Shown in pieces: positions 1-9,840 of a DNA stretch of 64,000 bases. A program made the translations under genes and the position numbers. Source of the stretch: Lunularia cruciata (lineage: Eukaryota > Streptophyta > Marchantiopsida > Lunulariales > Lunulariaceae). Each line of letters starts with the position of its first letter. The stretch's first letter is position 1. A model generated the notes under the pieces. That model had not been told where the DNA came from. It did no database searches and was given only the letters and a program-made list of their open reading frames with translations. The stretch lies in NCBI GenBank assembly GCA_948567375.1, contig OX419756.1, forward strand, positions 69,108,552 through 69,172,551. Reading direction: 5' to 3'.

Positions 1-155
1 GCCAAATAGACGGCTTCTAAAAGGAAGCTTCTTGAGAAGCTTCCTGGTTAACTTGGCTTGCACTCCAAGAAAATGGCTCAAGGAAGCTTCTTGAGAAGCT
101 TCAAGGGTGTTGTATGCTACCTATAAATACCAAAGCCGAAGCTAATGCTAGGCAT
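1..155 (+). repeat. Type-1 gypsy LTR, 3' fragment
   Basis: This stretch matches the second half of the 409-bp LTRs at 31,819-32,227 and 37,017-37,425, and also the LTR at 44,721-45,145. It carries the same paired AAGCTTCTTGAGAAGCTT blocks and a TATA box (TATAAATA, 122-129). It stops abruptly at about 155, before the LTR end seen in the other copies, and its 5' part lies outside the window. It may be the remnant of a type-1 insertion equivalent to the one at 31,819-37,425. Confidence 0.85.
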
Positions 156-185
156 GAGCTTCGGCTTTGGTTTGCATGAGCATGC
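130..185. repeat. Inverted repeat and filler at a rearrangement junction
   Basis: CCAAAGCCGAAGCT (130-143) is followed by its exact reverse complement AGCTTCGGCTTTGG (157-170). Other LTR copies have only the first arm at this point. The second arm plus about 15 bases (to 185) therefore look like filler placed between the broken type-1 LTR and the type-2 LTR that resumes at 186. Confidence 0.75.
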
Positions 186-453
186 TAAGATTCTCTAAAA
201 AATCCCTCCAAAACAGCTAGATAGGACAAGGATCAACATGTCATCCATCCATAAAACTAATCTAAGGATAGAGCTTGTTAACATGTCACCAATCTATATA
301 TCTGATCCAAGGTTGAGGTTTGTTTGAGTGGATACTCTTTGTTATATAATAAAGAGAAGGTGCTCCTTTGAGGTATCCAAATATTGAGTGTGAAGCTTTG
401 TATTTCTTCTCTTGTGTTCCTCTTAGAGGTTCTCTTATCCTCAGAATATTACA
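186..453 (+). repeat. Type-2 gypsy LTR, 3' portion
   Basis: It is collinear with about 37,519-37,787, the second half of the type-2 LTR in the other duplicated unit, and with the end of the 3' LTR at 42,800-43,554. A TATATAATA promoter-like box and the terminal ATTACA are present. Its 5' part was lost at the junction around 156-185. Confidence 0.8.
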
Positions 454-661
454 GTTGGAGTACAACTTTGCCTCCAATGCATAGAAATTACACTCCAACT
501 CCCTTATTTTGTTTGGTGACTCTGAGTTAGGACCAACTTCTAAACATGCTTGATGGTCTTCCATGTTCTCTGTTCAACAATCATGATGATCCACATCCTC
601 TTTGCTGTTGGGCTTCTTGAATAGAATTTATTTATATATTGACCTCCTATTACACTTGTAC
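454..661 (-). pseudogene. Type-2 gag/leader relic, inverted, part 1
   Basis: The match is 37,788-37,990, where the sequence runs uninterrupted into 38,599. Read on the minus strand it gives a short open stretch (EDHQACLEVGP... to LEAKLYSNC) that looks like a fragment of a gag-type protein without recognisable catalytic motifs. It belongs with 8465-9068; the type-3 element at 662-8464 split the two. The protein assignment rests only on position next to an inverted type-2 LTR. Confidence 0.5.
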
Positions 662-1351
662 TGTGAGCCGGCCTGTCTCTCACTCAGGATGAACCTCTGA
701 TGGCTATTATGGTAGCGCACCATGGACTAAGAAGGCAAGGAACCCCAACTCCATCATACTCCTCCAAGGCTAACACTCCAAGACTCAAGACATTGCTCAC
801 TAGAGAACTCAATGAGAGAGAGATAGTTGCAAATGAAAGGATGATGAGTACCTCCTCACTCCTTGTTTATATACTTGTGAAATAGTTATGTACCAAAGTT
901 ACTAATTACCGTAGTAACTCAAGTTACTAGACTAAAAGTCAAGTAAAGTCAAAAAGTAGAAAGGAATATCCATTCACATGGGCATATTCCCCTAAGCATG
1001 TGGTCTTATCTTGACCCAACCACTAAGTCAAGGATTCCTTCACATGGGCTATCCTTGGAATAAAGAAGAATCCAAAAGAAAAAGGTTTGCGGGCCCAAGA
1101 GTTCTCAACTCTTTCCTCAAAGCCAAACACCTAGGAATAATGCCAAGTCAACACACTAAAATCCAAAATAGTGGTGCTCATCTTTTCTACTTCCTCTAAA
1201 GTAAGGTCCACTCTATCTTAGCTATGACTAACTTTAGCTAACCATGACTAATATAGAACCATCCTTTATCTCTATAAATAATATCTCTTAAGTACTTGTA
1301 ATACCAAGCTAAATATCACAATACTACACACATGCACAAATGGGTGTTACA
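662..1351 (-). repeat. Type-3 element 3' LTR
   Basis: It is 690 bp and nearly identical to 7775-8464. On the minus strand it begins TGTAACACCC and ends GCTCACA, giving the usual TG...CA ends. A TATA-like box (TATATAAAC on the minus strand) lies at 865-873. Confidence 0.93.
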
Positions 1352-1365
1352 TTTACCCCCGGACT
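1352..1365 (-). other. Polypurine tract of type-3 element
   Basis: On the minus strand the bases directly upstream of the 3' LTR read GTCCGGGGGTAAA, a purine-rich run at the expected site for plus-strand primer formation. Confidence 0.5.
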
Positions 1366-1399
1366 AAGTTTTCACTTTGTCCTCAAAGTGAAGGTCTCT

Positions 1400-4300
1400 C
1401 TACCTTCTATGGTACATCTTCAACTTATCATGGTTAATCCTATCAAAGTGTCTTCCTCCCAACTCCTTGAGATCATAGGTGTAATTGCCCCACACCTTCT
1501 CTACTATGAAAGGTCCAAAGTACTTAGGCAAAAACTTCTTTTGCACTCTTTTGAATCGAATGGAATCAAACAACATTACCCAATCACCTTCTTTGAAAGG
1601 CTCCACCTTCTTCTTGCCTTGCCTCTTGTCATAGCTCTCCTTTTGTTTCCTTTGGGCTTGCTCCACTCGAACCATAGCAACTGCTCTTGCCTCTTCCAAC
1701 TCCATGAGTTGATCCTTCCTTGACTTCTCTGCATCACTTCCTTGTGCTTTCTTCAATCTCCTATGAATGCTTTGGAAGGTAGGAAGATCAAAGTGAATAG
1801 GTAAGGTAGACTCAATACCATACACCAATTGGAATGGAGAATATCCGGTGGAAGTCTTCATGGTTGTCCTATACTCCCACAAAACTGCATGAATCCTCTT
1901 GTCTCAATGATGTTTAGCCCCCTCCATTTCTACATCTTTGGCCAACATCATGCACAAGGTCTGATTGGTTCTCTCTGCCAAGCCATTGGAATTTGGCTTA
2001 TAGGATGTAGTTACTCTATGTGTGATAGAGAAATGTCATAGCATGGCTATAGTAATGCTTCTTGTAAACTCTCCTCCTCTATCAGAAACCAACTCCAAAG
2101 GGCATCCAAACCTAGTGATAATGCGTTCATAAAGAAATCTACCCACTTCATCTTCATTCTTGTCCCTCAATGGTCTAGCCTCAACCCACTTGGTAAGGTA
2201 ATCAGTAACTACCACAATGTACCGATTGTTCCTTGGGGTTCTATTAAGAGGACCTACAAAATCAATTCCCCACTTCTAAAAAGGTCCTAGCAATGGAATT
2301 GATCTAAGTGGTGGAGTGGATGTAGACTTTCTAGCAAAAGCTTGACAAACATGACAAGTTTTGCAATAATCAAGACAATCCTTGAAAATCCCTCTCCAAT
2401 GGTAACCTGCATCTAGAATCTTGAAAGCAGTCACCTTTCCTGCAAAGTGTCCTCCACATATGAAACCTTCATGAAACTCCTTTATGAGTAGGATAGACTC
2501 TTCCTTACCCACTGCTCTTCGAAGTAGACCATCTGCTACTTGGTGAAAAAAAATATCCTCCACCATTGTGTAAGGTCTAGATCTTGCTGCAAGGGCCTTC
2601 CTCTCCCTAGCATGCATCCCTTCTGGATAGTTACCTTTTGTCACAAAATCCACAATCTCCTTGTACTCCATTGGAACCTCTTGAGTGACTAAGATTGTCA
2701 TGAGCTCCTCATCCGGGAAGGAATCATCCACTGGCTCATCTCCATCATGATCATAGGCTCTAGATAATAAATCAGCATTTGCATGTTTCTTTCCTGGCCT
2801 ATCTTCAATGGTGTAGTCATACTCAGACAAGAGTATCATCCACCTTGCTAGTCTCCCTTCAACATTAGGCTTGTTGAAGATGTACTTCAAAGCCTTGTGA
2901 TCCGTGACAATGGTGGCTTTCCCTCCAATCAAGTAGTGTCTAAACTTCTTGAGACCAAAGATCACTGCCAACCCTTCTCTCTCCGTGATAGAGTAGTTCT
3001 TCTCTGCTGAAACCATCTGCCTACTAGCATAAGCTATTGGATGATCATGCCCATCTTGGTCTAATTGACTAAGAGTGCATCCTATAGCTACATTAGAAGC
3101 ATCAGTGTAGAGGATGAAAGATTTACTCCAATCAGGTTTAGCAAGAATTGGAGCTACAACAAGGGATTGCTTGAGCTCCTCAAAAGCTTTGAGAGCCTCC
3201 TTGTCTTCCAAAATCACCATGTAATCTACACCCTTCTTCATGTAGATAGTCAATGCATAAGCCTTGTTGGAAAATGAGAAGATGAACCTCCTATAGTACC
3301 CAACCATCCCCAAGAATTGGAGTAACTTTGTCAAGCTTGAAGGGAATGGAAGGTCTGAGATTTTCCTCACCTTCTCAGGATCAACTGCTATTCCATCCTT
3401 GGAGATGATATGCCCCAAAAGTAGACCTTCTTCACATCCAAAAATGCACTTCTCTGGGTTGAGTGATGCATTTGCCTCATCCAAGCGTTGCAAGACTTTG
3501 ATTAGGTGCTCAAAGTGCTCCTCCTTGCTCCCATAGACACAAAAGTCATCAATGAAATCTCTCACAAATTTCCCAATGAAAGGTTCAAATACCTTGTTCA
3601 TGAACCGTTGGAATGTGGCTGGAGCATTGCAAAGCCCAAAAGGCATGACCTTGAAAGCGTAAGTTCCCCAAGGTGTGGTGAATGTGGTGAGTTGTTGATG
3701 CTCTGGTGCAATCTTGATTTGGTTATATCCACTATAACCATCTCCAAAACTGTACCTCTCATGACCTGCAACCTCCTCCAAGATCTCATCAATGAATGGC
3801 AATGGGTAGTAGTCCTTCTTGGTAACAGCATTGAGCTTCTTGTAATCCACACATACCCAAAGCTTGCCATTCTTTTTCTTCACAATGACAATTGGAGACA
3901 CCCATTTTGAATTCTCCACCTCAAAGATAAATCCAGCCTCCTTGAGCTTATCAATCTCCTCCTTCACAACCAAAGATATTGGTGGGCTAATGCGACGTTG
4001 CTTTTGGCGGATTGGTCTTGCATGTGACTCCACCTCTATCTTGTGCTCCTCCAAGGTGACTTCCTTCAAATCCTTGTAACTAAAAGCAAACACATGGATG
4101 AACTTGCGGAAAATCTCCTCAAATCTCACCTTCTCCTCCTTGGTAACATTTGGGCCATACTTGAGGGTAGATAACCTTCTCTCTACCTCCTCAAGTGTCA
4201 ATTGTGATTTATCTGGGTCCTTCAAAACCTCTGGCTTAGGTGCAAAATCCATAACACACAAAGGATTCACATTTGAATCAGATTCAGATTCATCCTCTTC

Positions 4301-5203
4301 CGTGGAAGTCTCCTCTTCCATGCTTGTGTCCACACCTGAAGCTCCTTCTTCAAAATCTGATTCCCAATAATCAGAAGATGGTGTATCTGAATGTGAAGTG
4401 TTGGTGGTGTTAGTCACAGGAACAGTGACTCTATGGTTTGATGGCCCAATCTTCAAGTACCCTTTGTGCCATCGATCAGTTGTGCGTGCTGCTCTCAACC
4501 ATGGCCTCCCAAGAAGTAAGTCATAGCTTGAATCCTTCAAGACTTGGAAAGTCATGAGATTTTGAACTCCCATAACTGAAACTACCACCTTATCCATCAC
4601 CCCTACTGGTCGAACTTGTTGCTTGTTTGCCATGCTCACCACAAATGTTGAAGGTCTTGAGGGTATCATACCCAACTTCTTCATCAACCTTTCTGACATG
4701 GCATTCATTGCTGATCCTCCATCAACCAATGCATCCTTGATGTTGTGACCATTCACTCTCACATCAATCTTGGAGGCATATTCACAAGCTTCCCATGGTG
4801 CTGGCTTGGCATCCACCACCCCCATTGATACTGGAACTTTTGCCTTCTTTTTCTTCTTGCTCCTTGTAGAACTCAAACCACCTCTAAGCTCCTTTCTCAA
4901 GGTAGGGTTCAAAGCAATTAATTGGCCCACTATGATGTTAGCCTTGTGACTACCAACATCCTCCAACACATTATAGTTCCATTGTTGCTTTGAGATCAAG
5001 AAGTCCTCCATCCCCAACTTCTTCCTTGGAGTCTTTGTTGTTGATGGTGTTGAGGTGCGAGTGCTCCTAGTAGACATAGGAGTATCCTTGCTTGTGAACA
5101 TCCTCTGCAAAATGAGCTCTCTTCTTCTCTTGTGCCAAAAGCTCCAAATTAAAACCCTTGGAGTTTGAGCACTCTCCCTTCTCATACTTGCTCTCAACCA
5201 CAT
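1400..5203 (-). pseudogene. Type-3 element pol polyprotein, three internal stops
   Basis: One frame runs through the whole region on the minus strand. From the N-terminus it shows an aspartic protease (VNGHNIKDALVDGGSAMN: DGG in place of the usual DTG/DSG), reverse transcriptase (CVDYKKLNAVTKKDYYPLP; catalytic FIDD in place of YxDD), RNase H (TDAS, and GKKHANADLLSRA at its end) and the integrase HHCC finger (H-x-H...CKTCHVC). A TAG at 2276-2278 replaces the codon before KWGIDFVGP. TGA codons at 2036-2038 and 1904-1906 also interrupt the integrase core. The integrase D, D (VSDRGGEF) and E (NGLAERTN) residues are otherwise readable. The C-terminus has the usual GPF..V region and no chromodomain. 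Pol overlaps gag by about 137 bases in the +1 frame. Confidence 0.9.
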
Positions 5204-6206
5204 CTATGGATGCTATCCCCTTACCTTTGTTGGGATTAGGAGCCACTTGGGTTTCACTACCTCCCTCTTTCCCTCTATTGACTCCCTCATAACCCCTTCC
5301 TCCATGGTAAGTGGAATTTGGGCAATTCCTTTGGATATGGCCTCTTCCTCCACAACCAAAACAATTTCTATCATTGAAATTGTTGGCTGGTTGGCCTCCT
5401 CTATATGGATAGTTTCCATAACTCCTAGGCCCTCTCCCTACATTCTGATCCACCTCTCTCTTCTCCCATAGTTGCACCACATTGATCTTGAGATCCACAA
5501 GTTGTTCTGTGATGGTTTGGAGTGGATCTTTTGGTGGAGGTGCAAGAACTGGAGCAACTACTACTTGTGGTGCAACCCTTGTCACCAAAGTATCAGAAGT
5601 TCCACCATACTTGTAGCCTTGAGGAGGATGCACAACCTCCTTCACCACCAAATCACTCTCATCCCCTTCCAAACTCTCCTCCATACGAATTGCGATCTTG
5701 ATAGCTTCAACCTTGGAAGAAGGTTTCTCATATCTCACATTGCTTCTAATTTGTGGTCTCAATCTTCTCACAAAATTCTTGGTGAGCATGGCCCCTATGC
5801 CAATCATTGTAGTCTCCACATCATCCCCACCCTTCCTCAACACTATGCGAAATCTGGACTCTAACTTTTCCACTCTTTCCACATATACTCTCACTTTCTC
5901 TCCATCTCCTTGCTTGAGAAATGTAACCTCACTCATCAATCTCTCATAACTCTCATCAGGAAGAAAATTTTCAATGAGTGCTGAAGTCAAAGTCTCCCAA
6001 GACTCCGCTTCCCCCTCTCTCCTCTCTCTCTTTTGGTATTCTGACTCATACCATGTAAGTGCTGCATCCTCAAAGAAATCTGGTAATAATGAGATCCACT
6101 CATTCTTCCTCCTCTCATTGTTTCCTATGCAAGCTCTCTTCAAGTCTCTCACAAAGGCCTCCACATCTTCTCCATCCTTGCCAAAGAAAACTGGAAGTTT
6201 CCCCAT
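5067..6206 (-). CDS. Type-3 element gag
   Basis: 379 residues, encoding the virus-like-particle protein of the element. The N-terminal half (FVRDLKRAC..., WYESEYQKR, ENFLPDESYERLMSEVTFLKQ) has the layout of the plant retrotransposon gag domain. A single CCHC zinc knuckle (NCFGCGGRGHIQRNCP, about residue 277) is followed by a glycine-rich stretch. The frame is open from the ATG at 6206 to the stop at 5067. Pol follows in a different frame with about 137 bases of overlap, so its expression would need frameshifting, or an indel has separated two originally fused frames. A diverged copy lies at 45,689-46,172 on the plus strand. Confidence 0.88.
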   Translation of the reverse strand: MGKLPVFFGKDGEDVEAFVRDLKRACIGNNERRKNEWISLLPDFFEDAALTWYESEYQKRERREGEAESWETLTSALIENFLPDESYERLMSEVTFLKQGDGEKVRVYVERVEKLESRFRIVLRKGGDDVETTMIGIGAMLTKNFVRRLRPQIRSNVRYEKPSSKVEAIKIAIRMEESLEGDESDLVVKEVVHPPQGYKYGGTSDTLVTRVAPQVVVAPVLAPPPKDPLQTITEQLVDLKINVVQLWEKREVDQNVGRGPRSYGNYPYRGGQPANNFNDRNCFGCGGRGHIQRNCPNSTYHGGRGYEGVNRGKEGGSETQVAPNPNKGKGIASIDVVESKYEKGECSNSKGFNLELLAQEKKRAHFAEDVHKQGYSYVY

Positions 6207-6442
6207 CTTAACCCCTCACTATCTTTCTTTTCTCTCAAATTTTTTTTTTCTCTTTTCTTTTCTTTCACTCTATTACAAATAGAGTATATACATGACTAAC
6301 ACCATCTGAGAATAATCCACTCTAGGGAACACAAAAGGTTCAGGTTGCTCCAAGATTTCTATAGCAACATCAAATCCTAGAGTGCATATTAATCTAACTC
6401 TCATGGATAGTTTATCCATAAATTGAAAGATTATCTCCATCA

Positions 6443-7075
6443 CTAATCTTGAGAACTAGCTGATGAAGGTGGTAGTATTTCTGTAGTTGTACTAAGACTC
6501 TCTCCAAGATCCTTCACCAAAGTTTCCAAAAGTGCTTTTACTCCACTACACTCATGTCCTTTTGGAAGTCCTTCAACTCCACAAACCTCACACAACTCCT
6601 TGGTCTTAGATCTTCTCCCTCCCAATCTTGGTGAAGAAGGTCCAACATGCAAACCCAAGTCAAGTAAGCCTCTCCTTTCCCTCAATCTCTTGCTCTCAAA
6701 GGTCAATGGACATGAACTTGCCTTATGTCCCTTCTCTCCACATAGCAAGCACTTAGACTCACTCTTTCCTCCAAGTGGTGTAGGTTTTTGGATCCTCTCA
6801 ACACTCTCTTCAAATTCTATTGTAAACTTTCTTTTCCTCAAATCCACCCCTACAATCACCTCAAACCCTTGGGGAACCTTGCATAATCTCAATTTCCACT
6901 CGATGACACTCCATGTTCCCCAAGATGAATCTAAACACTCAAACATGCTTTTTGTTGATCTCAAACTTCTCATGCATGAGATCTCCACTCTGCAGAATTG
7001 ACCCTTCCTCACAATGTCACTCAAATCTCCCAACCAATATGTCACAGTCCTCTGAAATTTTCCACACTTGATCAC
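6443..7075 (-). CDS. Extra zinc-knuckle ORF upstream of gag (type-3 element)
   Basis: 210 residues, open, located between the 5' LTR and gag, where most gypsy elements have only leader. It contains one CCHC knuckle (CLLCGEKGHKASSCP, residues about 109-123), a second Cys/His cluster (CEVCGVEGLPKGHEC) and a serine-rich tail. The half before the knuckle is not recognised. The sequence at 45,150-45,350 (plus strand) encodes a decayed version of the C-terminal part (SPRLEWRISKTKELYEVCG...KDLGKSLS), again just upstream of a gag remnant. Two copies in the same position argue that it is part of the element and not a chance frame. A nucleic-acid-binding role is inferred from the knuckle only. Confidence 0.65.
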   Translation of the reverse strand: MIKCGKFQRTVTYWLGDLSDIVRKGQFCRVEISCMRSLRSTKSMFECLDSSWGTWSVIEWKLRLCKVPQGFEVIVGVDLRKRKFTIEFEESVERIQKPTPLGGKSESKCLLCGEKGHKASSCPLTFESKRLRERRGLLDLGLHVGPSSPRLGGRRSKTKELCEVCGVEGLPKGHECSGVKALLETLVKDLGESLSTTTEILPPSSASSQD

Positions 7076-7751
7076 AACTCCAGGGCGTTCCTCCTTGCAA
7101 AATTTCAGATCTTTTCATCGAGCCATTTGGCCTAGACAGCTTTCTATTCAGCACCCATATTTGAGATTTGGTCTGAAAACCATCCCCCTCACTTCAAAAA
7201 CTAATAACGCCCTGCGCAAAAGCGATCTCTCTCTAATTTTTGTGGCAGCAGGTAGGATACAATGCACTAAATTTTCTTGGAAATTTTCAGTACAATTCAC
7301 TGAAAATTGAAGAAATGGCAGACTCTGTACAATTTTCTAGAGAGCATGCAGTTGCGGGAGCACTTTACCCTATCAACTTTCAAAAATTCTAGCCCAATGC
7401 GCATAGAAGCTCTCTCAATAATTTCAAGTGTGCTAACTGAAAGATAACCCAAGCTACCAAGTGTAGAAATCTCAAGTCCATATCTTAAACTTGAGATTTT
7501 GCCCAAAATCACCTTAATCCCCAAAATCTGCAATCCACCTCACACAATCTCTCCAATTCCTCTCATGTGTACAAGATGTACAAAATCACCTCAAAGACAT
7601 TATAATGAACTACAGGGTATACAAATGGATCTTGGTTCTCTAACATAAGTTCAGCCCTCTCCTCTCCTAATGTTCTCTCCAAGTGAGCTCTCATAGCCTC
7701 CTTCTGCCTAATGTAGAATTGGATGCGGAACATTATCTTGCCTTCTAGAGA
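7076..7751 (-). other. Type-3 element leader, no assignable gene
   Basis: This lies between the primer site and the extra ORF. It contains only short open frames (for example 7297-7533 and 7563-7796 on the minus strand) with no recognised motif. The second of these runs through the primer site and into the LTR, so it is unlikely to be a conserved protein. Confidence 0.5.
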
Positions 7752-7770
7752 GGTCCCGGCAACGGAACCA
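7752..7770 (-). other. Primer-binding site of type-3 element
   Basis: Four bases inside the 5' LTR the minus strand reads TGGTTCCGTTGCCGGGACC. It starts with the TGG expected from a tRNA CCA end. It resembles the tRNA-Asp-type site TGGCGCCGTTGCCGGGG with changes at positions 4-5, so the tRNA identity is uncertain. Confidence 0.6.
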
Positions 7771-7774
7771 AAAA

Positions 7775-8464
7775 TGTGAGCCAGCCTGTCTCTCACTCAG
7801 GATGAACCTCTGATGGCTATTATGGTAGCGCACCATGGACTAAGAAGGCAAGGAACCCCAACTCCATCATACTCCTCCAAGGCTAACACTCCAAGACTCA
7901 AGACATTGCTCACTAGAGAACTCAATGAGAGAGAGATAGTTGCAAATGAAAGGATGATGAGTACCTCCTCACTCCTTGTTTATATACTTGTGAAATAGTT
8001 ACATACCAAAGTTACTAATTACCGTAGTAACTCAAGTTACTAGACTAAAAGTCAAGTAAAGTCAAAAAGTAGAAAGGAATATCCATTCACATGGGCATAT
8101 TCCCCTAAGCATGTGGACTTATCTTGACCCAACCACTAAGTCAAGGATTCCTTCACATGGGCTATCCTTGGAATAAAGAAGAATCCAAAAGAAAAAGGTT
8201 TGCAGGCCCAAGAGTTCTCAACTCTTTCCTCAAAGCCAAACACCTAGGAATAATGCCAAGTCAACACACTAAAATCCAAAATAGTGGTGCTCATCTTTTC
8301 TACTTCCTCTAAAGTAAGGTCCACTCTATCTTAGCTATGACTAACTTTAGCTAACCATGACTAATATAGAACCATCCTTTATCTCTATAAATAATATCTC
8401 TTAAGTACTTGTAATACCAAGCTAAATATCACAATACCACACACATGCACAAATGGGTGTTACA
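7775..8464 (-). repeat. Type-3 element 5' LTR
   Basis: This is the 690-bp partner of 662-1351. TGT...CACA ends are visible on the minus strand, and the primer-binding site lies just inside. Confidence 0.93.
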
Positions 8465-9068
8465 ATACACAAAGGATCTATTCCCAATCCTATTGCGCCT
8501 TGACTATCTTGGTTAACTCTACAATTCAGTGTTTGGCCATCCACTTGAATGTTTGATTGGCAACTCTGTTTGTGAGGCTGGAAGTCATACCACAATCACT
8601 TCCTTGTTCATGGCAATCTCCTCATTCTAGGTACACATCTATTCCTCTTGCACCTTTGTGAAGTCCAAAAATTCTTAATCACACTAGTCAACTGCTATCT
8701 CATCACATTGATTTTGGCTTTTGCAATTTAATTTTGTGCCTCTCCCAACATTCCTTCTTGTCTTTCTTCCACTAGTTACCAATAGTAGACTAGTGGACAC
8801 ACTCCTTTTTTTTGTAATTCCTTCTCCTTGGTCTTGAGTTTCTTCTTCCAACTTGTAGACCTTCTATCTTGTGGTAATCATAACATGTTCCTTCAATGAT
8901 GTCATCTCTTCATTGAGCTTGGATTTTCTACTCTTGAGCTTCTAATAATCTATTTTTGGCCTTTGCCTTCTCATATTTAGCATTGTATCATTTGGTGAAG
9001 AAACTCCACCATTGTCTTCATATCATTCATGTTGGGATGAAGCTTGTTATAGAATGGAATAATCTCCC
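8465..9068 (-). pseudogene. Type-2 gag/leader relic, inverted, part 2
   Basis: It matches 37,991-38,599 and continues from 454-661 across the type-3 insertion. On the minus strand it runs away from the inverted LTR at 9069-9840. It encodes broken, lysine- and glutamate-rich stretches (for example KYEKAKAKNRLLEAQE) suggestive of a coiled coil, with several stops. A gag identity is inferred from its position next to an LTR. Confidence 0.5.
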
Positions 9069-9840
9069 TATAATCTTTTGAGGATATGAGACCTAAAGAG
9101 AAACACAAAAGAAGAAACACACAATTTTACACCCAACCTCCAATGTTGCAATGGAACACCTTGATTGTATTATATAACAAAGTGGACTCATCTAAAGGAA
9201 GCTCCACCCTTGGATCATATAGATGGATTGGTGACTTGTAAGCAAGCTCTGCCCTTAGATTGGTTGCATGCATGGGTGAAGTGTTGGTTTTGATCTTATC
9301 TGGTTGGTCAAACCATCTTTGATTGGAGGGAATCTTTAATAAATCTTCATATAAGAATCTCTAAATGGCATGGGCAAGGTACCATTGGAAAGCTCTTCAT
9401 GAGACAAACTTGGGAGGAGAGAAGGCTAGTCTATCTTCCATAAGTGTGGGGAGAGGGGAGGGGAGGGGGCACACATTTTCAAAGCCCAATTCATCCATTT
9501 AGGCCTTCCAAATTGGCTCCAAAGTTTTAAGGCCATTTTTAGCTCTTGCTTTATTAGAAGAAGTCCTCTTTTGGTGATACCTCTATTTGAACTACCTACC
9601 TCATCATGCATAACATCCTTCTAGATGTTATCAAGTCAATTTCTACCTCTAGATAACATATCTAGCTTTTGGTATTACAAATTCAAGTTACTTTTGGCTC
9701 TTGCACTATTAGTAAAAGTACTCTTTTGGTGAAACCTCTATCTTATCTACCTATCCTATCATACATAACATCCTCCTAGATGTTACTAAGCAAATTTTTT
9801 AACTTTAGATGATAAGCTATTGATATTACACTCTCTTATC
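9069..9840 (-). repeat. Type-2 gypsy LTR in inverted orientation
   Basis: On the minus strand it starts TGTAATATCAATAGC and ends near GATTATA. It is homologous throughout to the plus-strand LTR at 42,800-43,554 and to 38,600-39,371. The first part of the LTR is present twice in tandem (9676-9840 and about 9510-9675). It sits inside an element that otherwise reads on the plus strand. Confidence 0.85.

Larger units (their letters stand above)
662..8464 (-). mobile_element. Type-3 Ty3/gypsy LTR retrotransposon, near full length
   Basis: Two 690-bp LTRs (662-1351 and 7775-8464) bound an internal region read on the minus strand in the order primer site, extra ORF, gag, protease, reverse transcriptase, RNase H, integrase. 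That order (integrase last) defines Ty3/gypsy. No chromodomain follows the integrase, unlike types 1 and 2. The uninterrupted target is visible at 37,981-38,000, so the insertion is specific to this unit. Flanks are GTAC on the left and ATAC on the right, consistent with a short target duplication carrying one later change. The two LTRs differ at only a few positions by eye (for example GCCGGCC versus GCCAGCC), so the insertion looks fairly recent, but pol carries three stops. Confidence 0.93.

Noticed and set aside
2276-5203. Long open frame as a host gene, and the many plus-strand frames overlapping it
   Set aside because: It is gypsy pol. The opposite-strand frames (for example 3506-3910, 5472-5864) show no motifs and shadow the coding strand.
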